This document shows, piece after piece, positions 25,924-34,299 of a DNA stretch of 64,000 nt. The notes under the pieces were generated by a model. That model was given only the letters and a program-made list of their open reading frames with translations. It had not been told where the DNA came from and did no database searches. Origin of the DNA: WJMD01 sp964596015 (GTDB taxonomy: Bacteria; Joyebacterota; Joyebacteria; Joyebacterales; Joyebacteraceae); contig CAZQSB010000009.1 in assembly GCA_964596015.1 (NCBI GenBank), positions 19,855-83,854 of the forward strand, in the 5' to 3' direction. Made by a program: the position numbers and the translations under genes. Every line of letters starts with the position of its first letter. Position 1 is the stretch's first letter.

Positions 25924-26826
25924 TCAGATGGGAGGAACGAACACCTTCTCCGGACGCACTCTCGCGGCGCCGTTCGCCCGGGCGACCCTCGCGACCGCCA
26001 GCAGCGTCTCGCCGTCCTCCGTCAGCAGCACACGCTCCGTGGTGGCCTTCGTTCGCTGCTCCTCTCCCAGCTCCGCGCTGCCCCCGTCCATCGTGCTCTC
26101 GGCCTGCGACTCGTCGAGAAGAACGATGTCCATGTCGGGAAGCGCGTCGACAGGTCGGATTCCCAGCTCCTCCCAGCCGCTTCCCGCCTTCACGATGCTC
26201 GCAAGCGGAACCGCGAGGTCGAGTCCGAACGGTCCGACCCTGGTTCTCACGAGCATCGAGAGGTGAGCCCCACAGCCGAGCCTGTCGCCGAGGTCCGCCG
26301 CGATGGTCCGGACGTAGGTGCCCTTCGAGCAGTCCAGGATGAAGTCGACGTACGGAGGTTCGTATCCGGTGATCCTGAGTTCGTGCACCGAGACGGGCCG
26401 CGCCTCCCTCTCGATCTCGACGCCCTTTCTGGCCAGTTCATAGAGGGGGGTGCCGTCTCTCTTGATCGCGGAGACCATTGGAGGGACCTGCATGATGTCG
26501 CCGACGAACCCGGCGGCTGCGCGCTCGATGTCCTCTCGAGTCACGCCTGAGGCGTCCTTCCGCTCGATGACCTCACCCTCGGAGTCCTGCGTGTCGGTTG
26601 CGACCCCGAGCGTCATCCGTCCGCGGTACGACTTGTCGCGTTCCATCAGATAGGCGGACAGCCGCGTGGCCCTGCCGACCAGCACGAGCAGCACTCCGCT
26701 CGCGCGCGGGTCGAGGGTGCCGGCATGGCCTACGCGTCGGATCCCCGTCGCGCGACGGACGCGAGCCACGACGTCGTGCGAGGTGGGACCCTCAGGCTTG
26801 TCGACGACGAGAAGCCGATCGCTCAC
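25924..26826 (-). CDS. truB: tRNA pseudouridine-55 synthase
   Basis: 300 residues. Makes pseudouridine at U55 in the T-loop of tRNA. The opening DKPEGPTSHDVV, the GHAGTLDPRASGVLLV motif with catalytic Asp39, and KSYRGRMTLG are all present; a C-terminal PUA-like region follows. GTG start overlapping the nrnA stop (GTGA). Confidence 0.96.
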   Translation of the reverse strand: MSDRLLVVDKPEGPTSHDVVARVRRATGIRRVGHAGTLDPRASGVLLVLVGRATRLSAYLMERDKSYRGRMTLGVATDTQDSEGEVIERKDASGVTREDIERAAAGFVGDIMQVPPMVSAIKRDGTPLYELARKGVEIEREARPVSVHELRITGYEPPYVDFILDCSKGTYVRTIAADLGDRLGCGAHLSMLVRTRVGPFGLDLAVPLASIVKAGSGWEELGIRPVDALPDMDIVLLDESQAESTMDGGSAELGEEQRTKATTERVLLTEDGETLLAVARVARANGAARVRPEKVFVPPI

Positions 26827-27779
26827 GGGAGGAGACCTCCCAGGGCATCGAGGACCCGAGCCCGGGCCTCTTCGAGAGTGCCCTCGACGAGCGCTCCGGA
26901 CGCGGCCCGATGTCCACCCCCGCCGAGCCTCCTCGCGAGCGCGTTCACATCCACGGCGCCGCGGGACCGCATGCTCAGTCGGACGCTCCCGTCCTCCTCC
27001 CTCAGGAGAACCGACACCTCGACGCCCTTGATGAGACGGCCGTACGAGGCCAGGCCCTCGATCTCCTCGCCCGTCGCGCCGGTCTCCGCCCTCATCTCGT
27101 TGGTCAGCGCGAGGAACGCAACGCGGCCATCGAGCTCGGTCTCGACCGACGAGAGCACCAGTCCGAGGAGACGAAGACGTCCGACGGGTTGCGCGCCGTA
27201 GATCCTGTTCGCGAGACCCGCCGGGTCAGCCCCGAGCGACACGAGGTCGGCCGCCGCGCGCAGCGTGCGTTCATCGGTGTTCGAGAAGCGGAACCCGCCC
27301 GTGTCGGTCATGAGACCGACGTACAGGAGCGACGCCACGTCGGCGTCGATCGGCTGCTCGGCATCCCGGATGAGCTCATAGACGAGAAGCGCGGCGGAGG
27401 AAGCGTCCGTATCCACGAGATTCGCGTCGCCGAACCGCGAATTGTCGGGGTGATGGTCTATGACCACGACCCGCTGCGCACGGTCGAGAGCGTCTCCGAG
27501 GCCGGCCACACGGTCCGGTGCGGGAGTGTCGACAACGACGATCGTCGTGTCGGAAAGGTCGTCCGGGAATGAGTCCAGAACATCATCCGCCCCGGGCAGT
27601 GCCGAGTACGGCTCCGGGACCGCGTTGGGGAACACGGCCGCGGCATGGGCGCCGCGCGTCTCGAGCCAGCGGACGAGCGCGAGCATCGAGCCGACCGAGT
27701 CTCCGTCCGGCCGCTCGTGGCCGGCGACGATGTAACGCCCGTCAGTCCTGATCGCCGCCCGAATCTCTGTCCTCGTCAT
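26823..27779 (-). CDS. nrnA: DHH-family phosphoesterase (NrnA-type oligoribonuclease / pAp phosphatase)
   Basis: About 318 residues from the ATG at 27779; longer in-frame starts exist but would lie further inside rbfA. Degrades short RNA oligomers and/or 3'-phosphoadenosine 5'-phosphate. Seen: GHERPDGDSVGS metal site, VVDTPAPDR, the DHH motif in VIDHHPDN, and the C-terminal DHHA1 RNA-binding motif GGGGHRAASG. Overlaps rbfA by 38 bp and truB by 4 bp. This position in the infB-rbfA-truB operon is common in many phyla. Confidence 0.92.
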   Translation of the reverse strand: MTRTEIRAAIRTDGRYIVAGHERPDGDSVGSMLALVRWLETRGAHAAAVFPNAVPEPYSALPGADDVLDSFPDDLSDTTIVVVDTPAPDRVAGLGDALDRAQRVVVIDHHPDNSRFGDANLVDTDASSAALLVYELIRDAEQPIDADVASLLYVGLMTDTGGFRFSNTDERTLRAAADLVSLGADPAGLANRIYGAQPVGRLRLLGLVLSSVETELDGRVAFLALTNEMRAETGATGEEIEGLASYGRLIKGVEVSVLLREEDGSVRLSMRSRGAVDVNALARRLGGGGHRAASGALVEGTLEEARARVLDALGGLLP

Positions 27780-28134
27780 GCTCAGGCTCTTCCTCGTCAT
27801 GGATCCGCTGGATGACCTCGGAGATCCGGAGGTAGTTCTCCGCGGACTCATCCAGCACGAACCGGATCCGCGGCACGAGTCGAAGGTGCACGCTCTCCGC
27901 CAGGCGCCCGCGGATGAACCTGCCGGCGTGGTGGAGGAGCCTGAGCGAACGTTCCTTCTGCTCGTCGTCTCCCAGAACGCTGACGAACGCCTTCGCGTAA
28001 CGGAGATCGTCGGAGAGCTCCACGCCCGTGACCGTCACCATCCCGATGCGCGGGTCGTTGACCTCCTGGTCTATGATCCTGCTGAGCTCCCGGCGGATCT
28101 GCTCGCAGAGTCTGAGGATTCTCGTCGATACCAT
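27742..28134 (-). CDS. rbfA: Ribosome-binding factor A
   Basis: 130 residues. A KH-fold factor for 16S rRNA maturation in the 30S subunit. The family core RILRLCEQIRRELSRIIDQEVNDPRIG and the TVTGVELSDDLRYAKAFVSV strand-helix are clear. The last 20 residues are an acidic tail that overlaps nrnA. Confidence 0.95.
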   Translation of the reverse strand: MVSTRILRLCEQIRRELSRIIDQEVNDPRIGMVTVTGVELSDDLRYAKAFVSVLGDDEQKERSLRLLHHAGRFIRGRLAESVHLRLVPRIRFVLDESAENYLRISEVIQRIHDEEEPEHDEDRDSGGDQD

Positions 28135-28155
28135 GACGTCCTCCTCCCGCGTCCT

Positions 28156-28437
28156 TCACTCGACACGCCGCGTTTCCGAGACGATGTCGACCCTCGCGTC
28201 CATCCCGATGACATCAAGCACCTTGGCGAGGACCTCATCGGCGAAGCGGCGGTCGTTGGTCACGACCGCCACTCCGAGCGAGATCCTCTGCCAGAGGTCC
28301 TGGTCGCCGACGTCGGCGACAGAGACGTTGAACCGCGACCTGATCCTGTCCTTGAGGCTCCTGACCACTCTCCGACGAGCCTTGAGAGAGTGGCTCTCGG
28401 CCACGATCAGCTCGACCTCAAGGGTGCCGAGGACCAC
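28156..28437 (-). CDS. ylxP: DUF503 / YlxP-like protein
   Basis: 93 residues. A small protein found between infB and rbfA in many bacteria. The family pattern GTLEVELIVAESHSLKARR and the VADVGDQDLWQR segment are visible. Exact function is not established; operon position implies a role in ribosome assembly or translation. GTG start, 24 bp after infB and 21 bp before rbfA. Confidence 0.9.
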   Translation of the reverse strand: MVLGTLEVELIVAESHSLKARRRVVRSLKDRIRSRFNVSVADVGDQDLWQRISLGVAVVTNDRRFADEVLAKVLDVIGMDARVDIVSETRRVE

Positions 28438-28461
28438 AGTAGACTCCCCGTCTCCGAACTC

Positions 28462-30987
28462 CTAGCTCGCGACGCCGAGCTTCCGTGCGACCTCCTCGAT
28501 CTCGTAGACCTCGATCCGGTCTCCCGTGACGATGTCGTCGAGTCCGGCGATTCCGACGCCGCACTCGAAGCCCTGCTGGACCTCGCGCGCGTCGTCCTTG
28601 AACCGCTTCAGCGACTCGATGGTGCCCTCGTGATGCACGAGCTCGTCGCGGATGACCCGCGCCTTCGCTCCGCGGCGCAGAACGCCCGACAGCACGTAGC
28701 AGCCGGCGATCGTGCCGCGGTTCGGTACCTTGAAAGTCTCGCGGACCTCCGCCGTGCCGATGACGACTTCGCGCCGTTCCGGCTCGAGGAGCCCCTCCAT
28801 GGCCGCTCTGATGTCCTCGACGGCCTCGTAGATGATCTTGTACAGGCGTATCTCGACGTGTTCGCGCCGCGCCAGTTCCCTGACGCGGACCGAAGCTCCG
28901 ATGTGGAACCCGACGATGACGGCGTTCGAAGCCGCCGCGAGGAGTACATCGGACTCCGTCACGGCGCCGACCGCCTTGCGGATGACCTCGACCTTGACTT
29001 CCTCTGTCGAGAGCTTCTCCAGCGAATCGGCCAGGGCTCCGATCGAGCCGTCCACGTCGCCCTTGATGATGATCCTGAGCTCCTTGACCTGCCCTTCCAG
29101 GATCTGCTCGTGAAGGTCCTCGAGCGTCACACGATGCTGGAATCTGGTCTGGCGCTCCCACTGCTGCTGGCGCCGTTTGGCGCTGATGTCCCGGGCCAGC
29201 CTCTCGTCCGAGACCACGGCCAGGACGTCGCCCGCCTGCGGCACGCCGGTGAGCCCCGAGATGAGCACGGGCTTGGACGGCCCGGCTTCATCGATGGACT
29301 TGTTGAACTCGTCATGCAACGAGCGGATCTTGCCGTCGGCGAGCCCGACCACGAACGGGTCCCCCACGTGCAACGTGCCGGACTCCACCAGCACGGTGGC
29401 AACGACGCCGCGACCGCGCTCCTTCTCGACCTCGATGACGACGCCGCGTCCCGGACCGCTGTCCGGAGCCTCGAGTTCCAGAAGTCCTGCCTGGAACAGG
29501 ATCATCTCGAGAAGCTTGTCGACGCCCTCGCCGGTCTTGGCCGACGTCTCGACGGCGACCGTCTCGCCACCCCACTCCTCGACCGTGAGTCCGTGCTGGG
29601 ACAGGTCGGAGCGGACCCTGTCGGGGTTCGCGCTCGGGAGATCGATCTTGTTGATGGCGACGATGACGGGCACGCCGGCGGCCTTCGCGTGGTCCATTGC
29701 CTCCATGGTCTGGGGCATCACGCTGTCGTCGGCCGCAACGACGAGCACGGCGACGTCCGTCGCCTGCGCGCCGCGGGCACGCATGGCCGTGAACGCCTCG
29801 TGTCCCGGCGTATCGAGGAACGTGATCCGCTCCCCCTGGAACTCGACCTCGTAGGCGCCGATGTGCTGGGTGATCCCGCCCGACTCGCCGCCCACGACGT
29901 TCGCGCTGCGGATGTAGTCCAGGAGCAGCGTCTTGCCGTGATCGACGTGTCCCATGACGACGACGACCGGAGCGCGAGGCGCCTTCTCGACGTCCTCCTC
30001 CGAGATGGCCTCCTCGAGTTCCTGCTCGAGAATGTCCTCTCCGTATTCGCGCATCAGCTCGACGTCCGTGTCCACCTCCTCGGCGAGAAGCTGGATGGTG
30101 TCGGCGTCGAGCCGCTGGTTGATCGTGACCATGAGCCCGAGGTCGAGACACTTCTTGATCACGTCGTTGACCGGCAGGTCGACCAGTTCGGCGAAATCGC
30201 CCACGGAGGCGAACTCGGGGATCTGGACAGCGCGCTCTTCCTCGACGACGGTCCCGTCGCCCTTGACGCGGCGCCTGCGCCTCCGGGGACGACGCTCCTC
30301 CGAGGCAGCCATGGTCTTCCGGACCGTCGCCTCGACGGTCTTCTGATCGACCCGGGGCCTGCGCTTCTTCCGCCGGTCGCTCTTCTCGCGGCGCTTCTTC
30401 TCGGGTCCTGCCGGCGCCGTCTCCTTCTTGGGCGGAGCTTCCGCCGCCTTCGCGGCCTCCACCTTGCGTTCCTCGGCAGCCCTCGACGCGCGCTCCTCTT
30501 CCGCCCTCTTCTCCTCTTCCCTGCGCCGCTTCTCCTCGACCAGACGCTCCTTCTCGCGAGCCTTCTTCGCGGCGCGTTCCTCGCGCTGCTTCGCGAGGAC
30601 GTCCCGAGCGGCCTGCCGAGCGGCATCGGCGACGATCTTCCGCCGGTCGATCTTCGGCTTCTTCTCGGGCTCCGGGGGCCTGGGCTCGGGCTTCTCGAGC
30701 TCCTTCTTGGGCTTGAGCGGCTCGGCGACCCGCTTCCCCTTCGTGGCGACCTTTGCGGTCTTCAGAGCGCCCTTCTTGCGGAGCGACTTCCGGATCTTCT
30801 CGGCGTACTCCTTCTTGAGGGCGGCCTTCTCCTTCTCGAACTCGGCGCGCGCCGCGTCGATGACGTCGTCATCGATGGCGTTCATGTGGCTCGAGACGTC
30901 GTAGCCAAGTTTCTTGAGCATGCCGATCAGAGCTTCGCTCGATATGCGAAACTCTTTCGCGACCTGGTACACTCTCTTCTTCGCCAC
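28462..30987 (-). CDS. infB: Translation initiation factor IF-2
   Basis: 841 residues. The GTPase that places initiator tRNA on the 30S subunit. IF2_N helices at 1-50, a long Lys/Glu/Arg-rich linker (about 55-245), a second IF2_N-like segment (about 255-325), and the G domain: GHVDHGKT (P-loop), GITQHIGAYEV (switch I), DTPGHEAF (switch II) and NKIDL. C-terminal beta-barrel and IF2-C domains follow. GTG start behind GAGGAGGTAGTC. Located 35 bp after nusA. Confidence 0.97.
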   Translation of the reverse strand: MAKKRVYQVAKEFRISSEALIGMLKKLGYDVSSHMNAIDDDVIDAARAEFEKEKAALKKEYAEKIRKSLRKKGALKTAKVATKGKRVAEPLKPKKELEKPEPRPPEPEKKPKIDRRKIVADAARQAARDVLAKQREERAAKKAREKERLVEEKRRREEEKRAEEERASRAAEERKVEAAKAAEAPPKKETAPAGPEKKRREKSDRRKKRRPRVDQKTVEATVRKTMAASEERRPRRRRRRVKGDGTVVEEERAVQIPEFASVGDFAELVDLPVNDVIKKCLDLGLMVTINQRLDADTIQLLAEEVDTDVELMREYGEDILEQELEEAISEEDVEKAPRAPVVVVMGHVDHGKTLLLDYIRSANVVGGESGGITQHIGAYEVEFQGERITFLDTPGHEAFTAMRARGAQATDVAVLVVAADDSVMPQTMEAMDHAKAAGVPVIVAINKIDLPSANPDRVRSDLSQHGLTVEEWGGETVAVETSAKTGEGVDKLLEMILFQAGLLELEAPDSGPGRGVVIEVEKERGRGVVATVLVESGTLHVGDPFVVGLADGKIRSLHDEFNKSIDEAGPSKPVLISGLTGVPQAGDVLAVVSDERLARDISAKRRQQQWERQTRFQHRVTLEDLHEQILEGQVKELRIIIKGDVDGSIGALADSLEKLSTEEVKVEVIRKAVGAVTESDVLLAAASNAVIVGFHIGASVRVRELARREHVEIRLYKIIYEAVEDIRAAMEGLLEPERREVVIGTAEVRETFKVPNRGTIAGCYVLSGVLRRGAKARVIRDELVHHEGTIESLKRFKDDAREVQQGFECGVGIAGLDDIVTGDRIEVYEIEEVARKLGVAS

Positions 30988-31022
30988 GACTACCTCCTCG
31001 TTCGATCAGGATCCTGCGGGAC

Positions 31023-32654
31023 TCAGTGAAGGGCCGGCGCGGTCGTCTCTTCCTCTTCGTCCGCGGTCTCGTCCTCTTCGTCGGTGCCGCTGTCGGCCTC
31101 TTCCCCGGACTCCTCGTCGAGAGCCTCTTCCGCGGGCTCCTCATCGACGAACTTCTCCTCGCCTTCGTCCTCTCCGACGGCCTCGCCGTCGGACTCAGGC
31201 TCCTCGTGCTCCCCGGCGAGGGCTTCGTCCTCCAGCTCCTCGTCCTCTTCCTCGTCCTCTTCGTAGGCGAGCTGCTCCTCGTCCTCTTCCTCGTCCTCTT
31301 CCTCGGCGAGCTGCTCCTCGTTCCGAACTCCGAAGATCCCCTCCTCGGAGATCTCGTCGACCGTCTCCTGCTCATCCATTTCATCGAGCAGGCGCTGCTT
31401 CTCCTCTTCGAGCACCTCGAGGACCGCCGCGACGGCGATGGAGATCTTCTCGGCCGTCTTTCGACCGATGCCCGGGACGCGCTCGAGCTCTTCGCTCGAC
31501 AGCCCCTCGAGGTCCTGAACCGTCCGATATCCGGCGGCCATGAGCTCGGTGGCCAGCTTCTCGCCGACGCCGGGGAGCTCTCCGACCTCGACGCGCTGCG
31601 AGAGGTCGATCTCAAGGAGCCGCGTGTGCTCCGTCTCGCCGACTATATCGATCTTCCAACCTGACAGCTTGGCGGCGAGCCTCGCATTCTGGCCTCCCTT
31701 TCCGATGGCCAGCGACAGCTGGTCGTCGGGAACGATGACCCGCACGCTCCGCTCGCTCTCGTCGATGATGGCCCTTGAGACCTTGGCCGGGTTCAGCGCC
31801 CGACTCACGAGCGCCGCGGGATCGGAACTCCAGGCCACGATGTCGATCTTCTCGCCGGAGAGCTCTCTCACGATGGTCTGGATCCGCGACCCCTTGACAC
31901 CGACGCAGGCGCCGACCGGGTCGACGCGCTCGTCGTGCGAGGCGACGGCGACCTTTGAGCGCCCGCCGGCCTCTCTCGCGATCGCCATGATCTCGACCAC
32001 CGAGTCATAGATCTCCGGGACCTCCATGCGAAAGAGCTTCTTGAGGAAGTTCGGGTGCGTCCGCGAGAGGATGATCTGCGGCCCCTTGGTCGTCTTCTCG
32101 ACCGACAGGAGATACGCCCGTATGCGGTCGCCCTGACGATAGCGCTCCCTCCTGATCTGCTCGCGCGTGGGCAGGAGCGCCTCGGTGCGTCCCAGGTTCA
32201 CGACGATGCCGGCCCGCTCGATCTGCTGCACGTCGCCGGTCACGATGTCGCCGATCCTGTCCTGGAACTCCTCGTAGATCTGCTCGCGTTCGGCCTCTCG
32301 CACCCTCTGAACGACGATCTGCTTGGCCGCCTGGATGGCGTTCCTGCCGAACTCGTCCAGCGAGATCTCGGACCTGATGACGTCGCCTATCTCGGCCGCC
32401 GGATCGATCTCCTCGGCCTCTTCGATGTCGATCTGTGTCCGGAGATCTTCCGGCATGTCGACGACCTTGCGGTTGAGATAGACGGCGAGCGTGTCGCTCT
32501 CGCCGTCGACCACGACCTCGATGTCGGCTTCCGTGCCGAACTTCTTCCTGGCCGCAGAGAGAAGACCGGCCTCGAGCGCTTCCATAAGGAGCTCGTTGTC
32601 GAGCTGCTTCTCTCGGGCGATCCGCCTCAGGGCTTCGAGCACGCCGGTGTTCAT
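31023..32654 (-). CDS. nusA: Transcription termination/antitermination factor NusA with long acidic tail
   Basis: 543 residues. N-terminal RNA-polymerase-binding domain, S1 domain (about 130-205), two KH domains (about 225-350), then a helix-hairpin-helix region (GELPGVGEKLATEL and LERVPGIGRKTAEKI, about 355-410). The final 115 residues are almost entirely Glu/Asp with an imprecise internal repeat (EEQLAEEEDEEEDEEQLAYE type), which ordinary NusA proteins lack. ATG overlaps the rimP stop (ATGA). Confidence 0.95.
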   Translation of the reverse strand: MNTGVLEALRRIAREKQLDNELLMEALEAGLLSAARKKFGTEADIEVVVDGESDTLAVYLNRKVVDMPEDLRTQIDIEEAEEIDPAAEIGDVIRSEISLDEFGRNAIQAAKQIVVQRVREAEREQIYEEFQDRIGDIVTGDVQQIERAGIVVNLGRTEALLPTREQIRRERYRQGDRIRAYLLSVEKTTKGPQIILSRTHPNFLKKLFRMEVPEIYDSVVEIMAIAREAGGRSKVAVASHDERVDPVGACVGVKGSRIQTIVRELSGEKIDIVAWSSDPAALVSRALNPAKVSRAIIDESERSVRVIVPDDQLSLAIGKGGQNARLAAKLSGWKIDIVGETEHTRLLEIDLSQRVEVGELPGVGEKLATELMAAGYRTVQDLEGLSSEELERVPGIGRKTAEKISIAVAAVLEVLEEEKQRLLDEMDEQETVDEISEEGIFGVRNEEQLAEEEDEEEDEEQLAYEEDEEEDEELEDEALAGEHEEPESDGEAVGEDEGEEKFVDEEPAEEALDEESGEEADSGTDEEDETADEEEETTAPALH

Positions 32655-33151
32655 CTGTCGCTCTCCCGTACTTCCATCTCCTCGCGAGGGAGGAGATCCT
32701 CGATGACGAGCCGCGCCCGGACGATGTCGTCCAGCCGGTACGATACCCGCTCTCCGTTCTCCGTCTCGAGCGTGACGTTGCCGTCGTCGACCGAGGCGAT
32801 GGTGCCGACGACCGAACCGCTTCTGCTCTTGCCGCTCTTCAGGACCAGGCGCGCCTTCCGTCCGGTGAAGTGGCGGTACTCCCGCTCGTGTCTGAGATCG
32901 TGCTCCAGTCCGGGCGAGCTGACCTCAAGCACGTACCCGTCGTCGTACTCCGGCTCAGCGTCCAGCACGTAGCTGAGTTCGCGACTGACGTCCGCGCAGT
33001 CCTCCACGCTGACGCCGAGCGGCGCGTCGATGAAGAACTGAAGAAGACGACGGCTGCCCTGCCGCGCCTCTCGGGCGTCGACGAGACGAAAGCCCATTCC
33101 CTCAATGAGCTCGCGCGTCAGATCGTACAGACCTTCTCCACGTTCGGCCAT
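32651..33151 (-). CDS. rimP: Ribosome maturation factor RimP
   Basis: 166 residues from the ATG at 33151, behind GGGAGGTGAGCAGG. Needed for 30S maturation. Family features: the N-terminal domain with DCADVSRELSYVLD and DGYVLEVSSPGLEHDL, then the SH3-like C-terminal domain (about 90-160). First gene of the nusA operon. Its promoter would lie at or in the N-run at 33176-33185. Confidence 0.94.
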   Translation of the reverse strand: MAERGEGLYDLTRELIEGMGFRLVDAREARQGSRRLLQFFIDAPLGVSVEDCADVSRELSYVLDAEPEYDDGYVLEVSSPGLEHDLRHEREYRHFTGRKARLVLKSGKSRSGSVVGTIASVDDGNVTLETENGERVSYRLDDIVRARLVIEDLLPREEMEVRESDR

Positions 33152-33175
33152 CTCCTGCTCACCTCCCAGACACCG

Positions 33176-33185
33176 NNNNNNNNNN
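33176..33185. other. Assembly gap (10 N)
   Basis: Ten N between rimP and the terminator at 33188-33214. Probably a fixed-length scaffold placeholder; the true distance is unknown, so a leader or small gene could be missing. Most of 33215-33390 holds no gene or signal I can support apart from a 7 bp UUCG-type hairpin at 33269-33286. Confidence 0.95.
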
Positions 33186-33187
33186 AC

Positions 33188-33214
33188 CGAAAAAGTGGGC
33201 CGCCCAGCCCACTT
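33188..33214 (-). terminator. Intrinsic terminator after the sprA-M28 operon
   Basis: AAGTGGGC (33193-33200) pairs with GCCCACTT (33207-33214). On the minus strand the stem is followed by a five-T run. It lies about 180 bp beyond the M28 peptidase stop and just before the rimP gap. Confidence 0.78.
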
Positions 33215-33390
33215 CCCCGCACACAGTAGCACGGGGTCCACCCCGACGCAAGCGGAAAACGTCGGATAAGAAGCGTTCGCGCTTCTCATGAGGAGGAGGC
33301 GATCGACCGGGCTCAGGGGCCGTGGCGGAGGCCTGAAGCGGTCTCGGCGCGCGCTCCGGCAGGTTCCCGGCTCCGGGAGCGGTCGGCGGG

Positions 33391-34299
33391 CTAACGATCG
33401 GGCCGGGCGGAGTAGACGAGCTCGACGAGGACGGAGCCGACCTCGGTGAGACTCTCGGGGCTGCACTTGTCCGGGGTGTCTTCGAGGGTGTGCCAGTGCT
33501 CGTACTCGAAGTCGATGACGAGCGCAGCGGGGATCCCGGCGCGGATAAGAGGTACGTGATCGTCGTAGACGAACGGTCCGCGCCTCTCGTGGAAGCGCCG
33601 GGCGCCCACGCGCCTCGCGGCGTCCCATACGCGCCGCACGGGCAGGGGCGCGGCGGCGGCCGAGTTCCCCTCGACAGGGATGGAGAGGTCGGCGTCGCCG
33701 ACCATGTCGACGACGACGGCGTAGCGGGGACAGTAGTCGCCGATGTTGGACGCGTAGTGGGAGGACCCCACGCACCACTCGTCGAAGCCTCCCCCGTCGC
33801 CCCCGTCCTCGGCGTCGAAGAAGACGAGATCGACGCCGACGGGGGGTTGCCGCTCGGAGAGGATGCCCGCCAGCTCGATCAGGACGGCCACGCCCGAACC
33901 GCCGTCGTTCGCTCCCGGGATGGGGATGCCTCGGGACGAGGCGTCCGGGTCCCTGTCCGCGACGGCGCGCGTGTCGTAGTGCGTAGCCAGGAGCAGTCGT
34001 TCCCGCGCGTCGGGGCGGAACGAGGCGATGACGTTCACGAGCTCCGTCTCCTCGCCGAAGAAGGGCGCCGTGAACCGCTGGGTGGCGACCTCGTCGGCGA
34101 GCGGCCGCAGCCTCTCCACCATCCAATCGACCATCGCGTCGTGCCCCTCGCTGCCGGGATAGCGCGGTCCGAGCTCGCACTGCTCGACGATGAGCGCGTG
34201 TGCGGAATCGCCGTCGAACGAGGGCGTCGCTTCCCCGCACCCGGAGGCCGGAGCGAGCGCGGCGAGGACGACCAGCAGAAGGAACGCGCGGGGTCGCAT
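33391..34299 (-). CDS. M28-family zinc peptidase / glutaminyl cyclase-like lipoprotein
   Basis: 302 residues from the ATG at 34299, chosen because a lipoprotein signal starts there (ending ASGC) and the ATG overlaps the sprA stop (ATGA). The M28 fold's metal sites are visible: ATHYDTR (first zinc His), GANDGGSGVAV (bridging Asp), FFDAEDGG (Glu), VVDMVGDADL (Asp) and EHWHTLEDTPDKC (last His). The WHTLxDTxD ending is typical of the glutaminyl-peptide cyclotransferase branch, so it may cyclise N-terminal Gln of exported proteins or act as an aminopeptidase. Coupling to sprA suggests it processes type IX secretion cargo; that link is inference. Confidence 0.87.
   Translation of the reverse strand: MRPRAFLLLVVLAALAPASGCGEATPSFDGDSAHALIVEQCELGPRYPGSEGHDAMVDWMVERLRPLADEVATQRFTAPFFGEETELVNVIASFRPDARERLLLATHYDTRAVADRDPDASSRGIPIPGANDGGSGVAVLIELAGILSERQPPVGVDLVFFDAEDGGDGGGFDEWCVGSSHYASNIGDYCPRYAVVVDMVGDADLSIPVEGNSAAAAPLPVRRVWDAARRVGARRFHERRGPFVYDDHVPLIRAGIPAALVIDFEYEHWHTLEDTPDKCSPESLTEVGSVLVELVYSARPDR

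Noticed and set aside
27778..31029. 1,083-codon open frame on the plus strand opposite infB, ylxP and rbfA
   Set aside because: It is an antisense shadow produced by GC-rich codon bias; the minus strand carries clear infB, ylxP and rbfA.
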